A DNA stretch of 64,000 nt from Plasmopara viticola (GCA_001695595.3 MBPM02000010.1:806001-870000), one strand, 5' to 3'; counted from the stretch's first letter, positions 1 to 11,560 are shown. The notes: generated by a model from the sequence alone, not told the origin. A program made the numbers and translations.

Positions 1-121
1 CCGACCACAAGAAAATATCTACTCAGTATTTCTACAGCAAGCGGACCTGAAGCAACCCCATTACGTGGGCTGGGGCGAAAGCGTGAGTGGCGCAAAAATG
101 GCACCTTATATGACTTGTCGC
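1..121 (+). repeat. Edge fragment of the repeated 11-kb block
   Basis: These bases match 9,730-9,850 on the same strand, and 28,190-28,320 and 63,290-63,420 on the other strand, with few differences. At about position 122 the match stops and the sequence switches to the region that precedes the CRN genes (compare 14,040-14,230). The block is therefore internally deleted here relative to the other copies, which carry about 4 kb between these two points. Confidence 0.8.
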
Positions 122-315
122 CGGTTTCACTATCAATGGCACATCGATTACTCTCTAGTGACATATTATTTCAATGCTGTCAGGAGGTTTCGCTATCTGT
201 GTCGATGGTGATACGAATGACGTCAACCGAATCATAGATTTGAGGACGGTATCAAAGTGGCTGTCTCTCTTTGTTTGTTGCCCCTAAAGTCTCAAAATTT
301 TTGGTGAGACGGAAT

Positions 316-1165
316 ATGAACGAGAAGGAGCTAATTCGTGGTTTAAGGCGATGAAGCTATGTTTTCTGTGAGGATACCACGTGATGCAAAAGTGAGCACG
401 CTGCAGGAGGCTAATGCTGACAGCTTAAAAGTCGTGAGTAATCGTGTTGAAGTGTATGCAGTGACTTTGACACTGTACTTTGCGCGAAAGAACGACGAGT
501 AGTTGAAGGACTACAAACGTGCTAAGATTTTCCTACAAGTTGGCTATAGCACTGAGTATGAGAAGATGCGACCTTTACGAAAACTCAACAAGCCGGAGTA
601 CTTTGGGGAATTCAAACTCGGAGAAGAAGTGATTTACATCTTGGTGGAAGTTCCGGAAGCCGCGGCTGGTGGGAAGAAGGCGACGGCTTATGTTGACGCA
701 AGCCCATAATAAAACGAAAACGATGGGAATCTATCAACCATATAATTCAAAACCAAAAGAAGTCAAATTCAACCATGTATACATTCCTTATTTGGATGTC
801 AAGTGGAGCGATCTCGAGCCTCTTTATCGATCGTTTATCGAACCGTTTATGTTACAACCGATTCCGATTGCCCATTCAGATGTTGATGCGCTATAAGCGT
901 ACCTTAAGCGCTTTGCTAAAGAAGTTGGTGAAGTTTTCTCAGGCTAATGTATCTTATTTGTTTGACGACGGTCGATTGCTCGTGAAGAAAATGTGGTTGG
1001 AAGACAAGTACAGGCCACTGGGCGTTTGTGTTTTTCATCAGTCGTGGATCTGAGTGTGTTGGTGTTGTAAAAGCCAAGAAGAAAAACATAGAGTAAGAAA
1101 TGGCTTGAAACATTCTGGGGTATGAGGTGCTATCGGATGTGGAGAAGGACCGGTCGTGTTTGGGA
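316..1165 (+). pseudogene. Crinkler (CRN) effector remnant, copy 1
   Basis: CRN proteins are secreted oomycete effectors that act in the plant nucleus. The N-terminal half (about 350-709) reads as a CRN trafficking domain: a segment with AKVSALQEA-like residues, then LYFARKNDE at the LFLAK position, then a KLNKPEYFG and a GEEVIY..LVEVPE segment that normally closes the domain. The C-terminal half (about 720-1,165) carries YLDVKWSDLEPLYRSF and DDGRLLVKKMW and ends in a KAKKKN-type segment. It is broken by a frame change near 350, an in-frame TAG at about 500, and frame changes near 670, 890 and 1,040. Three other copies lie in the window. The domain assignment is by eye; the C-terminal type is uncertain. 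Confidence 0.65.
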
Positions 1166-2074
1166 CTGTGATGAATTATACTCAAGGGACTTTTCTTTGA
1201 AGTGATACCGATTGCATTCATAAACACGATGACACGATCGATCTTGGAGAACGAGTTATGCCGACAAAAGTTGATAAAGAAGATTGCAGGAACGAATTCT
1301 ACCCCCTTAGCGTAAGCGTATGATTGACAATAAATCGAAATAATCATACGCTAGCGGCCACATGTTTCGCACATAAGAGCATCCACAGAACCCTTGGACA
1401 CGCTTAAAGGCAGCGATGAAAGTATATACCTATACTAGTATGTAGTCCAAACGCAATCAATTTAATATCTCTAAATGCTTTTGGTAATGCTGTCCTTTTT
1501 ATTTGAATATTAAGCCCGATCGGGTAATGCATCGATTTAGGAAAGTTTTGATAAAGCAACCCTCGCAAAATAGAGATGCTGTCTTAATAGGTACTACAGA
1601 CCATTTCTGCTACTATTGCTAGTCGTATATAACCGTGTTACAATAGTCAAAAGTGACATTGCGATCTCGTCACTTAATAGATCACGGCAATTATGGTCAA
1701 AGGCCTCAAGGGCGACCTCACGGGATTTGCAGACATTTGCAAATCATTGCAGGCGCTTGGCATCGCTATAGCTCCATCTAGATAAAAACGATCGCCTTCT
1801 TAATGGTACAAAATCTACATTTTACGATTTTCGGATTGTGTGACGCTATGCGATACCTTTTGTGATGGTAATACAAACTTGGCGCTGATTTTGTTAAAAG
1901 GGGAAATGCTGCCACTACTTGCAATTTGGTGGACCGTAACGACTAAACGTAATTCATTAATAAAAATGTCAGGTTGAAGTGCCGGACACGTTGACCGTGA
2001 CTGTTAAGTATTTAGCGTTTCGATTGCCAGCTCGAAGGGGGAACAGACGTCAAATTCAAGTATTTACATGGTGG
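1166..2074 (+). repeat. Non-coding repeat between CRN and gene Z
   Basis: No convincing coding frame. The reverse complement recurs at 22,150-22,985 and 59,541-60,420, in each case between a CRN remnant and a gene Z fragment. Landmarks shared by the copies are a stretch with a CGATCGGGTAATGC core near 1,525 and a GACTAAACGTAATTCATTAA core near 1,942. Confidence 0.7.
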
Positions 2075-2395
2075 TAGCGCTTGTGGAATTGATACAAGCA
2101 CACGAGTGAGTCATTGCGCCTAACGGAAAGCAGCGGTCAGACATTGCACGACCAAGCAGATGGAGCTACTGTGTGACGTTTAAAGTCGTACATGCGCACT
2201 TATCCTCATCGTTATCGTTAACCATTCATCCCATTTCGATATTCGACTTGTTGTTCGATCGACCAGTAATACGCTTGGCTTGGGTACTTTATGGTACATC
2301 GTCGCCAAATAATTTCGATAGCGTCGGTTACTCCCGTCTATTGTCATTAAATGGAACAATCTGGGTGTCACTACCAATTATTTATTGACGAATCT
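2075..2395 (+). pseudogene. Gene Z remnant (unknown family), copy 1
   Basis: I do not recognise the family. The reading is reminiscent of the better-preserved copy at 11,310-11,560: a SESLRLTE segment, then SGQTL.NQAD.AT, then a basic RTHPQRYRD-like stretch. At least eight copies occur in the window, all short and broken. This one is followed immediately by the GTGTCACTA/TAGTGACAC hairpin and by a Uma2-like remnant on the other strand, so the two genes converge. Confidence 0.45.
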
Positions 2396-2406
2396 TCTAG
2401 TGACAC
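2365..2406. repeat. Conserved hairpin GTGTCACTA...TAGTGACAC
   Basis: Two perfect 9-bp inverted arms (2,365-2,373 and 2,398-2,406) enclose a 24-bp loop. The same hairpin sits at the same place relative to gene Z at 21,800-21,841 and 54,733-54,774, with the loop nearly unchanged. It could be a terminator or 3' processing signal for converging genes, or part of a transposon end; the sequence does not decide. Confidence 0.6.
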
Positions 2407-2759
2407 ATCAATCTGATGCTGCCACTGAAGTAGAGTGAGTATCAGTAGTGGGATATAATGATCATTCCAGAAGGACACTTTATTATTACACTATAATATT
2501 ACTAATAGTAGAGTGTTAGGGGTGGTAAAAGAAATAAGAAATTCGATTGTGACATCCGACATCGCTTTCCGCGCAGCGGATCTCAGCAACAATAGTGTCG
2601 CAAGTAATGCAATGCACGGTATGACTCAATTCTTGTGACACAACTAAGTAGAAAGTACATGATGGCTTTGCTCAGAGGCAATTGATTCAATGCTAAGGTC
2701 ATTTAAATCGATGTAGTCATTCAATGGGTAGCTCAGTAAAATGTAGAGGTTAAGATCAC

Positions 2760-3436
2760 GACGCGTCTACTATCAACGGTACCGATCACTCGATTTATCA
2801 CAGTACGTCGATCGACGACGGCAGTTACATTTACACCAATTGGGAGAGCTTAGTTCGCGAGATTGACAAGATTCGGCGCATGCCGAAGGTGACATTAACA
2901 GAAGCGCCATCAGTGTTGTGTCGAAAATTCCTACTCGCTGTTGGCCTAATTGTTGGGGTAAGTCGGGTCGTACAATCATAGAGAGCATATCGAATCAGAG
3001 TCCCAGGGGCACTAATGGTACGAGGTGCCGGTTGCGGTGTTTGGTGGGGCGTAGATACCATCGGACCAAATGTCGCATCGGCCTCCTTGTTCGGGTTGGC
3101 AGGTCTTCTCGCAGTCATCGAGCCACGACCTGCATCCTCGCGTCTATTTCATGATGCAGCCAGGAACTCGGACTTGAATTCTTCCGTGATGCTTTCATGC
3201 ACTTTGGATGGAAGGTCGACAATCACGATATGCCCATCATCAAGGGCGAGAAATCGAAGCGCAATCCGCAGTCCTTCGCCATCCCCGACGTACTCATTGA
3301 AGGCATGTACAGAAACTTTGTCACAAACGACGTATGGGTCGACTTCGTCGCCTTTGTCGAAATAACTCGCTACATCATCGAGCTTCAGCGCATTCATGAC
3401 GCCACGAATTTCTTTGGCGGTTTTAAAAGGCATCAT
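2760..3436 (-). pseudogene. Uma2-like gene remnant with its core deleted, copy 1
   Basis: Homologue of the intact genes at 17,369-18,157 and 51,851-52,639. It starts at an ATG at 3,436 and reads through KTAKEIRGVMNALKLDDVA and the NEYVGDGEGLRIALRFLAL block to about 3,149, shifts frame, then resumes with PNKEADATFGP near 3,095. The roughly 55 residues that follow in the intact copies, including the VEVGRSQSWASL and QYVLLLKI segments, are missing: APRTI is joined directly to SAPGT. If the family is a PD-(D/E)XK nuclease, this copy has lost the core that would hold the catalytic Glu and Lys. A SINE lies just upstream of the start codon. Confidence 0.7.
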
Positions 3437-3448
3437 GCTTGCTGCTAC

Positions 3449-3759
3449 GGGGTGACGCCCTCCTTCCAAGCGCGGGGGCTAAATGCTCGCGCGCTTCGGG
3501 CAGGTGCTCTCGGGCATCTGCAGGTCTCTAACGAGTCTCACCCTCGACGCGACGGTCTCCAGCACCAGGGCGCCACCTGGGCTCTTACCAAGTCAGAGCT
3601 AAACAAAATAACGGAAGACCCTCACGACCTCGGTGCTGGCTGCACTGCCCGCCGAACGAGACCCAACGCATGCGGACACCACTCTAAGCCGTGGACTAGC
3701 CAGACTGAGCCTAGCACGCGCATAAGTTGGCAACGCGATAACGTAATACAATACAATAC
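3449..3759 (+). mobile_element. SINE-like repeat, copy 1
   Basis: GC-rich repeat of about 311 bp. It starts at GGGGTGACGCC, slightly shorter than the fuller copies that start GGAAAAGGTTGGGG, and ends in a short tandem AATAC tail. Seven copies occur here in both orientations. The 3' flank (GAGAGAAGCATC) is shared with copy 6 at 49,378, but the 5' flanks differ, which points to recombination or deletion at this copy. I could not identify a tRNA or 5S head with confidence. Confidence 0.75.
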
Positions 3760-4299
3760 GAGAGAAGCATCGGACTTTTTCAAAACTAAATCATTTGAGG
3801 TGAACCTCCATGCTGCGAAGATTGCCACATGAGAACCGAGCCTTCAGGTTATATTCTTCGACCGAAACAGGGGTCCATAATACAAATTCGGATAACAACA
3901 GCTTCAAGAAGCCCTCCTCCCTCTCATGCAGGATTTCCGTTGCAATTGTGTCGAATTGCTTTACCTGTATAAATAGATATTGATTACAGCATTATAACAG
4001 TTACTTGATAGTAACGTGGGAGAGGTGATTAATAGCCAAACAACTCAATGACACTTAGCTCGCATTTGCACGGGGTACACCATGCGAATTTTATCCAAAA
4101 AACGTTTTTGGTGATGCGATTAAAGTCATCCAAATTCTTTCTCGACTCAAGTATCACTTTCAAATTTAGTAACGAGCTGTTGATGAGAAGTATTTATCGC
4201 CGTTTTGATTGGCTGTGGATGTTGTGCGTCGATATACTCGACATTTACTGCGTGGCTCTGAGTATGTTACTACGATACATATTAATGTCATAACTCAAT

Positions 4300-5640
4300 T
4301 TCGCGACAGCCTACGTCCGTCATAACGAGTTGCCCGTATTCAAAAATATCCATCTTTCAATAGTCTTTTCCTAAGCCACATGTGTCGGTTGGAAAGAGAT
4401 TGTAATCAAGCTACAAGCGTTAGTGTTCAGGTTGTTATTGACGGAACCACGGTTCAGATTTATTTAGATCACGAAAATATGAATTCAAATTCAAGAATCT
4501 GACAAAAACAGATTATAACATCTATGTCAAGCATGGCTCAACGAGACAATATGTACTAGATGACTATTCCACCACAATGAGCCAAGGGACTGGCCTAGCA
4601 GCACGATCGCTCGATGACTTGATAATTTTGTCGTGTATCGTCGCTACTAACAACGTTGGTGAGTTTTGATTGGATAAGATCTTTTTAGATATAAGGGTCG
4701 ACGCACATTCGCATTTTACCGCTCTTCATCATTGAAGCTCGAACTTTGCATTCGATGTTGTGGAAGGAAGTGCAAGGCCTCAATCGGAATCAAAGCTTCA
4801 AGCCTTTTTTACTGCTGTGTGTGCTGTTGCTGCTGGTTCTCCTTTCTACGTCGCAAACTATCGGATTTACCTCAAATCGCGGAATATCTCTGATTGTTTC
4901 CGAAAAAATCAACGCAGAAGAGCGCGAGCGTTTTCATCAACCTCAATTTCAACAGTTATCTACTTCTTCGATTTCAACGGGTACTGCCGGCGTTGTCGCA
5001 CCTGCTATTATTGCCAGTTTGAACATTATCTTGAAACTTTGAAATACGCGCCCAGTACTTGCAGTTTTAGTGGTGGCGCGACAACAGTTGCCTCGGCGTG
5101 CGGCCCCGCTCTACCTGCATCTGCGGTCACGACTACGATTACAGCCGATGTCAACGGTACTTCAACAATCGGATTTGAAAGCACCCTCTCTCATTTATCT
5201 CCTCGTCTCATAACCCTAACATATTCGCTTACTCCAAGCGCTGACCATGCGTTGACTCAGAAGAAAACTACTGCCACTTTGAGCAAATTGCGAACAAATT
5301 TTTGTTTCTCTAGGCGCTTTCTTCACTTGATAAATAACAATATTGCTTATTTAAAGCGTTTGATCGTGCAACCCATTGTATACAATCCAAACGGTAGGTG
5401 CTACAACGTCGGACGCGACCAATCCGCTTTGTTGTCCATTCCCAGCAGTTCCATCCACAACTTTGGCGCTTGCCACACCTAAACTATACAGATCACAGTT
5501 GCAAACATTTCCGATTTGGAACAATCCCGTGAGTTTCGGATGTGATTTATTCGTGCAAGGGATGTCAAAGTCGGGAGTTCATGATGACATGACATCGGCT
5601 AATTTGCTGTCTTTACGTCAATGGGAGTCGCTGTAGTTAT
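4300..5640 (+). pseudogene. Unknown repeated gene alpha, left-arm copy
   Basis: Family not recognised. Three copies (here, 32,440-33,790 minus, 47,318-48,700 minus) preserve the same peptide segments in changing frames: SLDDLIILSC, LTAVCAVAAGSPFYVA, GTAGVV.PA.IASLNI, a Ser/Thr/Ala-rich stretch with SAVTTTITADVNGTST, and FPIWNNPVSFGCDLFVQGM near the end. One frame is open for 240 codons (4,760-5,482), but the conserved segments are spread over at least two frames. The Ser/Thr-rich part might suit an extracellular or structural protein, but that is guesswork. Confidence 0.4.
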
Positions 5641-6780
5641 TCGTGGCCGTACATTTTGGTTGTTGTCTTCCAAGTGAAGATAAGCCAGTAAGAGTGTCAT
5701 CGTGTCTTGTACTTCAACTGTAACTGCGTATCAGCACTCTATTCCAACGTGTATCGTGGAGTCGTCGCAAGCATTAACACGGCAACGGGTACTATAAAGT
5801 TTAATTCTAAATCATTAGCTGAAACAATTGCAATAAGCAATTAATAATATTCATCTTTAATACACACGACCGATTCAAGTGTGTCCTTGTATCCGAAAAT
5901 CAGATCAAGCAAAACGCATACGGTTGCTTATACTATACAACGGCGAAGAGCGAGTTTGTTTAAGAAAGGTGCAGGCTTTTTTATCTTAAACGAGTCCTCG
6001 GACTAGGCTAGGGAAGATTCGCGATTTATTTTGGTGCAGCGAGTAATCGCCAAGACACGTAAGTATAAATTTGATCAAGTCACAAAGGAACTACTGTTGT
6101 GTCGTTATGGCCCTCTAGAATTATCAAATGGAAAAACAATGTGAACTACCAAATCCAGTAATAAGAAACATACTCAAGCCCCAACATCGACTGACACAGA
6201 TTTTATTATAAACCAGCCCGCCACACAAGAATATTTACGCGAAGATTTTTACAGCGGAGTAGATGACGTTGCCTAACGATAGTCAATACTCGAGCAAATA
6301 ACAAGAACGATTATAAGAGAGGCGTTTGACGACCACGGTAGAAGCATTTTACAACTAACAGAGTTTGAAAAAGATCATTTGACTCGAAGACGTCAAGATA
6401 TGGCTACTAAATTTGTTGATTGGTCATGTGAGAATCCGATCAACTTCTGAAGCGAAATTGAATCGGAATCTTGCCTATATAATCTCCCAGCGACGAACGA
6501 GCTGCTAAAGGGGCTGCTGAGCAAGCTGAAGAAAAACCTTCACTCACTCCACAACAATTTTTTACGATTGAATGATTAACAGAGCTGCGACGACGAAGAG
6601 ATAAAAGGAGAGCAGAAGTTACACAAGTAAGATGATGGCGTAAAAGAGCATAGTTAAATGATAAAAAACTTATAGTGTAACATCAGAGCTTCAAAAGACT
6701 ATTTGAAAGAATTTATACAGAAATATTAGACATGAAATCAGAGGAGCACTCGAGTAACAAAAAGGCAAGGTTTCTTTAAT
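5641..6780 (+). pseudogene. Unknown repeated gene gamma, left-arm copy
   Basis: Unrecognised. The clearest peptide blocks are IRLLI.YNGEERVCLRK near 5,920, a DFIINQPATQEYLREDFYSG block with FEKDHLTRRRQDMATKFVDW near 6,200-6,430, and a charged C-terminal part with RRRRDKRRAEVTQV near 6,590. The gene is interrupted by many stops. It recurs at 31,330-32,430 and 46,400-47,530 on the minus strand, always next to gene alpha and in the same direction, so the pair travels together. Confidence 0.35.
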
Positions 6781-6975
6781 GACAATGCTTCTTAGGCGCC
6801 AAAAAGGCATAAAATGTCAATAGTCACGATAGATTAGCGCAAAAATGAGCTAACAGGCTGATTTAGTGGAAATCTTTGTTAAGTACTTAGTTTAAGTCTT
6901 TTATACGAAACATCAATTTTTTAATTACGGCAACATTAAATACAGAAACAAGAAAAGGCTAATTGTTGCTCTTCA

Positions 6976-8500
6976 ATGTCTCCTTCTTTATCACTTCCAA
7001 ATCAACAATTTCATCAAATGTCAATGACGCTTCGCATACTTAAGCAACATCTTGAGCAATTAAGTCAATTCCAGTCTTATAGAGTTAATTCTTATTATTA
7101 TTGCCACTCGGCTTTTGTCTCTCAATGTCAATCCTTTTTGTTTAAAATTTTCTTCCAATTGTCCATCCGAGCATGTATAGACGCTGTTTTGAGCATAGGC
7201 ATTGTCATTAGAGAGCGCAGCAATGCTTATGTTTTCTAGACGTCCTCCCAAATCGACCCATATGTGCTTTATCCCGTGCAATATAAGCAGTAGTATATTT
7301 TGTTACACGTGATACATAACGCGGAGCTACGAGAGTTGTCGCTCTGAGACGCTCAGTTGTAGTTAAATACATATTCGTTGTATAATTTGTTCCGAGTCGA
7401 AGATTTGTATTGCCAACATTACCTAACCATGTATCCCAACACAAGCATTCGAAATCGGATTTGCGATTCATTTGCAAAGTAAGATTTGTAATACGCAGCG
7501 CTTTCTGTATCATCGATCCACAAAACCTGTATTGACATAGATAGTAAGTTTTCTCGTTGGTGTAAATTTTAATCTATTAATTAAACTATTTGTTGTAATC
7601 ATAAAAGCATATCCAAATATAGCTGAAACACTGCTACAAAAATCTACGTTAGGCATAGACGTATATACATCTGAGACAAATTGCTGGCAACCATTTCAAT
7701 CCACAGTTAAATAGTTGCAGCATTGACAGATTTTGTAGGATAGGAGAAAACGTATTCAAATGTACGTAAATTCTGACCTGCGGTATATATGCGTTATAAT
7801 TAAGTTCTTCTGCTAATCCCATCATTAACATGGCGAGGCAATATCCAATTGCTCCAAATCCTAAATATCAGTAGTCGAATGTCCAATAACGTACAATTCA
7901 TAAGCATAGTTGTTATTTACATCTGTTACATCACCGCCTGACTTGATGATAAGCTTCTAAAAGTTGTTATTCATCATTCGAAAAGATTGATTCGTTACAG
8001 CTTCGAATATTGATGGAATATCTTTGAAATTCATACCAGCGGCGTTAGGCGCTGATAACGTATTTGACCAGGACTGATATGTTTGATTGATTGCAGTATT
8101 TCCCGCAGTAGAACCAAAAATTGCAGATAAATGACAATTGATAGCAGGTCAAAATAGCAGTATTCATGAACTATAATTAGCATTACTTCCATTGTAGGTT
8201 GCTGGTGCAAGTGATGTAATCGTCGGTAAAGAATCAGTTCAATCCAACTAGAGCACTTTGTTAGGAAGAGCAGTACGAGGTGTTGTCATCAAAAAGGAAA
8301 AATAAGTAGGTGATCCGCTAAGAAACAGCAAATCAATGTCGAGATTGCCAATCACGCTTAAAGCACATACCGTTTCAATACCGCCAAGCTGCAAATACCT
8401 GGAGTTAGAATAAGAAATGAATTTATTGTGAAGGGAGAGAAATATCTTGTTATTAAAGCATCCAATGCAGAATTGCTACAACTCATTACTGACTTAGCTT
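6976..8500 (-). pseudogene. Unknown repeated gene delta, left-arm copy
   Basis: Unrecognised. Segments conserved in three copies, reading along the minus strand: an SGGDVTDVNNNYAYELYV block, GFGAIGYCLAMLMMGLAEEL, TRKLTIYVNTGFVD, ECLCWDTWLGNVGNTNLR, TERLRATTLVAPRYVSR and a C-terminal SIAALSNDNAYAQNS. The frame changes several times. It faces gene gamma, so the two converge around 6,800-6,970. Other copies: 29,570-31,060 and 44,610-46,095, both on the plus strand. Confidence 0.4.
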
Positions 8501-8599
8501 TTTATGTTTTAAAAAGCTCTGATAAAACTTGACTGACGAAATTGTTTTAATTACATGATCCTATCCTGGCTGTCTATTTAAATGCGTCATAGTGGCATA

Positions 8600-9345
8600 C
8601 CAGGCCACTTTCCAAGCATAACACTCAAGAATACGAGATATCATCTGATCAAGTTCACATTCGTGCTATCAAACTGAAATGTTTGCGACCTCAGAAGCCT
8701 AACATTTTTAAATTTATTTAAATGAAGTCCAATTAGCTAGCACCATCTTTGAGAGTGAGAACAACACTTGGCATAGCGAATGAGCATGTTTAATTACAGC
8801 TTGACGTAATTGAACACGAGCTTTGAGCTATCATATCAATCGGCTCATCAAGGTCGGACCGAGATAGAAAACTTTATCATACTTTTCGGTGAGTACCTAA
8901 GCAACTTCGTCAGGGACGAATTTCACTCTTTAAAACTGATGCACTTCTTCTCTTCTTCGGACGTCAGTTCGTTTTGTTACCTTGTAGTCGCGTTTTGCTT
9001 ATTAGTCTCTTCAAATTGTTTTGTATCGAATGCATCATGTAATTTGTGCTTGACCGTTTTGCCCATTGCATTTAATGTTATTATCTAACTCTTTTTGCTC
9101 GTAAAGACGCCCCAAAAGAAGCGCAACAATACCAGAGTTTTGCGCTTTGAATGTCTTTAGATGCGAGTTGTCGTCGTCATTTTTTGATATTTGGATATCG
9201 ACGATGTACTCGCTATAGAGTCATTACTCTTTCGCAACATCGACCTTGTAGAGCCTGATCAGTTGCCGGGTGAATAGATTTGCCTCCGACAAACATCATG
9301 CTTTCTTTTAATATTAGTATCACAATAATTGTAAATGTAACCTCA
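8600..9345 (-). pseudogene. Unknown repeated gene epsilon, left-arm copy
   Basis: Unrecognised decayed frame upstream of delta on the same strand. Conserved segments include KTVKHKLHDAFDTKQFEE near 9,040, NELTSEEEKKCISFKE near 8,960 and VQLRQAVIKHAHSLCQVLFS near 8,790. The matching copy is at 28,664-29,345, and the 5' part recurs at 63,750-64,000. It may be the 5' part of the same gene as delta. Confidence 0.3.
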
Positions 9346-9449
9346 TCTGAGTGATTTAGGTTTACTAATTTTTGACATTTTTTGTATCTTGCTCTGTATA
9401 TAATACCACAAATTTGTCAATTTTGACGTACACAGTATTCAGATTAAGC

Positions 9450-10130
9450 CATGTGCAAGCTGTCAAGGTTGTCCATGGCTAGCGTGCTCATTTATCACAT
9501 GCGCAGTCATACATAGACAACGCGCATTATTTTGAACGTTATAATTACAAGGGGCTGGTAAAGGCTTACGAATCGGCCATAAATGCGTCTTTGCATACGC
9601 CGCACGGAGAAACATTGCAAACGCATCAATTGATACTCAGTTGCTTTGATTTCTGGAAATCGTTGTGGGATTGAAACAAATCTGCCTCGAGAGTATTTGG
9701 TGGTTACTCGAGAAATATTTGGCGCCCGACCACAATAAAATATCTAATCAGTATTTCTACAGCAAGCGGACTTGAAGCAACCCCATTACGTGGGCTGGGG
9801 CGAAAGTGTGAGTGGCGCAAAAATGGCACCTTGTATGACTTGTCGTCGCATTAAGGGTCAATTCTATTGATTGGGTAGTCTAAAGTTTTGTATATATTTA
9901 TACAATACAGCAAATATGATATCCGGCATGATCTTAGGCTGAGAGTAAAAAAATTCCATTGGGAGCACATTGGATGAGCTGAGGCATAGATCTGAAATTT
10001 ATGAAGCTCTTACACGAAGTGACTCAGTTTCAAGGACACGGAATTGACTAATTTTGTATCACTTCGATAAATAAGAGCGACGAGGTAGCCCAAAACCACC
10101 TGATTGCCTAGTAACAACTCTGGAGTAACA
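9450..10130 (+). other. Repeated block zeta; possible coding remnant
   Basis: Both strands look partly open, so the coding strand is unsure. The plus strand gives YKGLVKAYESAINASLHTPH and LILSCFDFWKSLW near 9,545-9,675, then frame changes. The reverse strand is open for long stretches in the partner at 27,863-28,650. Further copies are 62,980-63,700 and, truncated, 1-121. No family recognised. Confidence 0.3.
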
Positions 10131-10180
10131 GATATAGAAACACTGCTGTCAATGTTCAGAGTACATTTGCGATTACGAAA

Positions 10181-10426
10181 CTATATTTTAAGGAATACCG
10201 ACCGACAATTGCTGAAAGGAGATAAAGTTTTACGAAGCGATTGGAGTGAAACTTCTTGAGCAAAAAAGGCGATACCATGCAGTAAGGTTCGAAGCAAAAG
10301 AAACCAGAAACAATGCAGGTACAAGCCCGAAAAGATCAACTGAAAGTCAACCTTAGCCAAAAGTATATTCGCGCTTGCGGTGGGAGGCATACATCTGGTT
10401 AGCCATCTACTCGCTACAAATGTCAA
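10181..10426 (-). other. Conserved 81-codon open frame, doubtful gene
   Basis: The frame starts MTFVASRWLTRCMPP and is identical in amino acids to the one at 27,617-27,862 in the other arm; the copy at 62,700 has substitutions and a stop. Identity between the arms may only mean recent duplication. A hydrophobic stretch (LHCFWFLLLRTLLHGIAFF) occupies the middle. The opposite strand is also partly open, so this may be a shadow. Confidence 0.25.
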
Positions 10427-10559
10427 AATTATACTGACGGGTCCGAAGCTCAGTGAATATATTTTTTAATACAGGTATGTGGTAAAAAAGTAATGAACGT
10501 GAGCGAACTTACATAAAAAGAAGAAATACACAGATAGTCATACACAATGTTCTCATCTA

Positions 10560-11000
10560 CTAAATTAAATGGGGACTCGCTTTCAACAAGTAACGATGCG
10601 GCAAGCTTCCGACTATTATCGTGGAGAGTTTTATAGATGAAGAATTACCGTCACAAGTCGGTACCCTCGTCGTCATTGAAGTCGGTAGGCCAATTTTATC
10701 AGTGATCGAGGCAGTCGAGGCCTCAAATATGGAATTGAAAGTAGTCGCGAACTAGAAAGCCGAATGTTATACCGGTGATCACAGATGCCACTGTATATGA
10801 AGAGGATCAAATTTTTAATTAAAAAGTAAGGAATTCAATTGATGAAGAAAAGTATGCCTTTTTTTAATTTCAATGATTTCGAGCTATGCGTCCAGATTGA
10901 TGCGAAAAGTGATATGAAACGGTACTCGCTTGACATCGGCGCTGTCAGTGATGTTGTACTTTCGTACCTACAGGCTAGTAATGCTAATATCTATTCACAA
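10560..11000 (+). pseudogene. Unknown gene eta-prime, left-arm copy
   Basis: Two frames together give PSQVGTLVVIEVGRPILS, ITDATVYEEDQIF, NSIDEEKYAFFNFNDFELCV and a SLDIGAVSDVVLSYLQASNA end. The same order of segments, diverged, occurs at 12,040-12,380 (PSQVNTLVVIEVG, DSIDEENSVFFLNNHADF), so eta and eta-prime are paralogues about 1.4 kb apart. Family unknown. The right-arm partner is 27,060-27,450 on the minus strand. Confidence 0.35.
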
Positions 11001-11089
11001 CTAATGTGACATGACGTGCATTGCATTGATGTGATACATGAGTTTCGTTGGATTGCTTCGCAAGAAAAGCGGATCTCAAACTTCAATAT

Positions 11090-11290
11090 TGTCTATTAGA
11101 CTACCACACCTAGTACTCTATTATTATTGCTTTGAAGTATATATCAAGGTGGTGTCACCACGTCATTAGTATATATCGAAGTTATACTCCACTATTGATA
11201 CCTCCTCTAAGTCATCAAAATAGTGTGTCACGAGAAGAGTCATCCAGTGTCATTGATAGTGACACCGTATGATCTGAGACGAAAGGTACT
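11090..11290. repeat. Recurrent end module near gene Z
   Basis: Contains the recurring string of short motifs ACCACACCTAGTACTCTATTATT, CCACTATTGATACCTCCTC and a GTGTCAC...GTGACACC pair. Related versions lie at 16,140-16,260, 18,340-18,480, 21,660-21,850, 26,770-26,960, 41,490-41,526, 52,895-52,935 and 54,610-54,790. Each time it adjoins the 3' side of gene Z or marks a junction. Confidence 0.55.
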
Positions 11291-11309
11291 GGGGCTAGTG
11301 AAGTCTTTT

Positions 11310-11560
11310 GGTTACATAGTACCAGAGCAAGGTCGATCGAATCCACGAGTCAAAGATCTATAAACGCTTTTTGTATTACGTCACGATAACGCTGAGGATG
11401 AGTGCGCTTGCACGCTTCATTAATCCACGCAGTGGCTACGTCTGCTTGTTTGCGCAATGTCTGACCGCTAATTTCCTTAAATCGCAACGATTCACTCGCG
11501 TTCTTGATGTCCAGTGTACTTATTTCCCACAAATGCTCATTCGCAATTAAGCTTTTCTCA
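11310..11560 (-). pseudogene. Gene Z remnant, copy 2
   Basis: Among the better-preserved copies: a 60-codon frame from 11,532 to 11,350 reads TLDIKNASESLRFKEISGQT, KQADVATAWINEA and RTHPQRYRDVIQKAF. Its partner at 26,460-26,790 differs at few positions. It lies directly downstream of a Uma2-like fragment on the same strand, separated only by a short junction, unlike the convergent arrangement elsewhere. Function unknown. Confidence 0.45.

Noticed and set aside
3197..3832. 211-codon open frame on the plus strand
   Set aside because: Runs antisense through the Uma2-like remnant and then through a SINE; the SINE part is open in every copy regardless of context.
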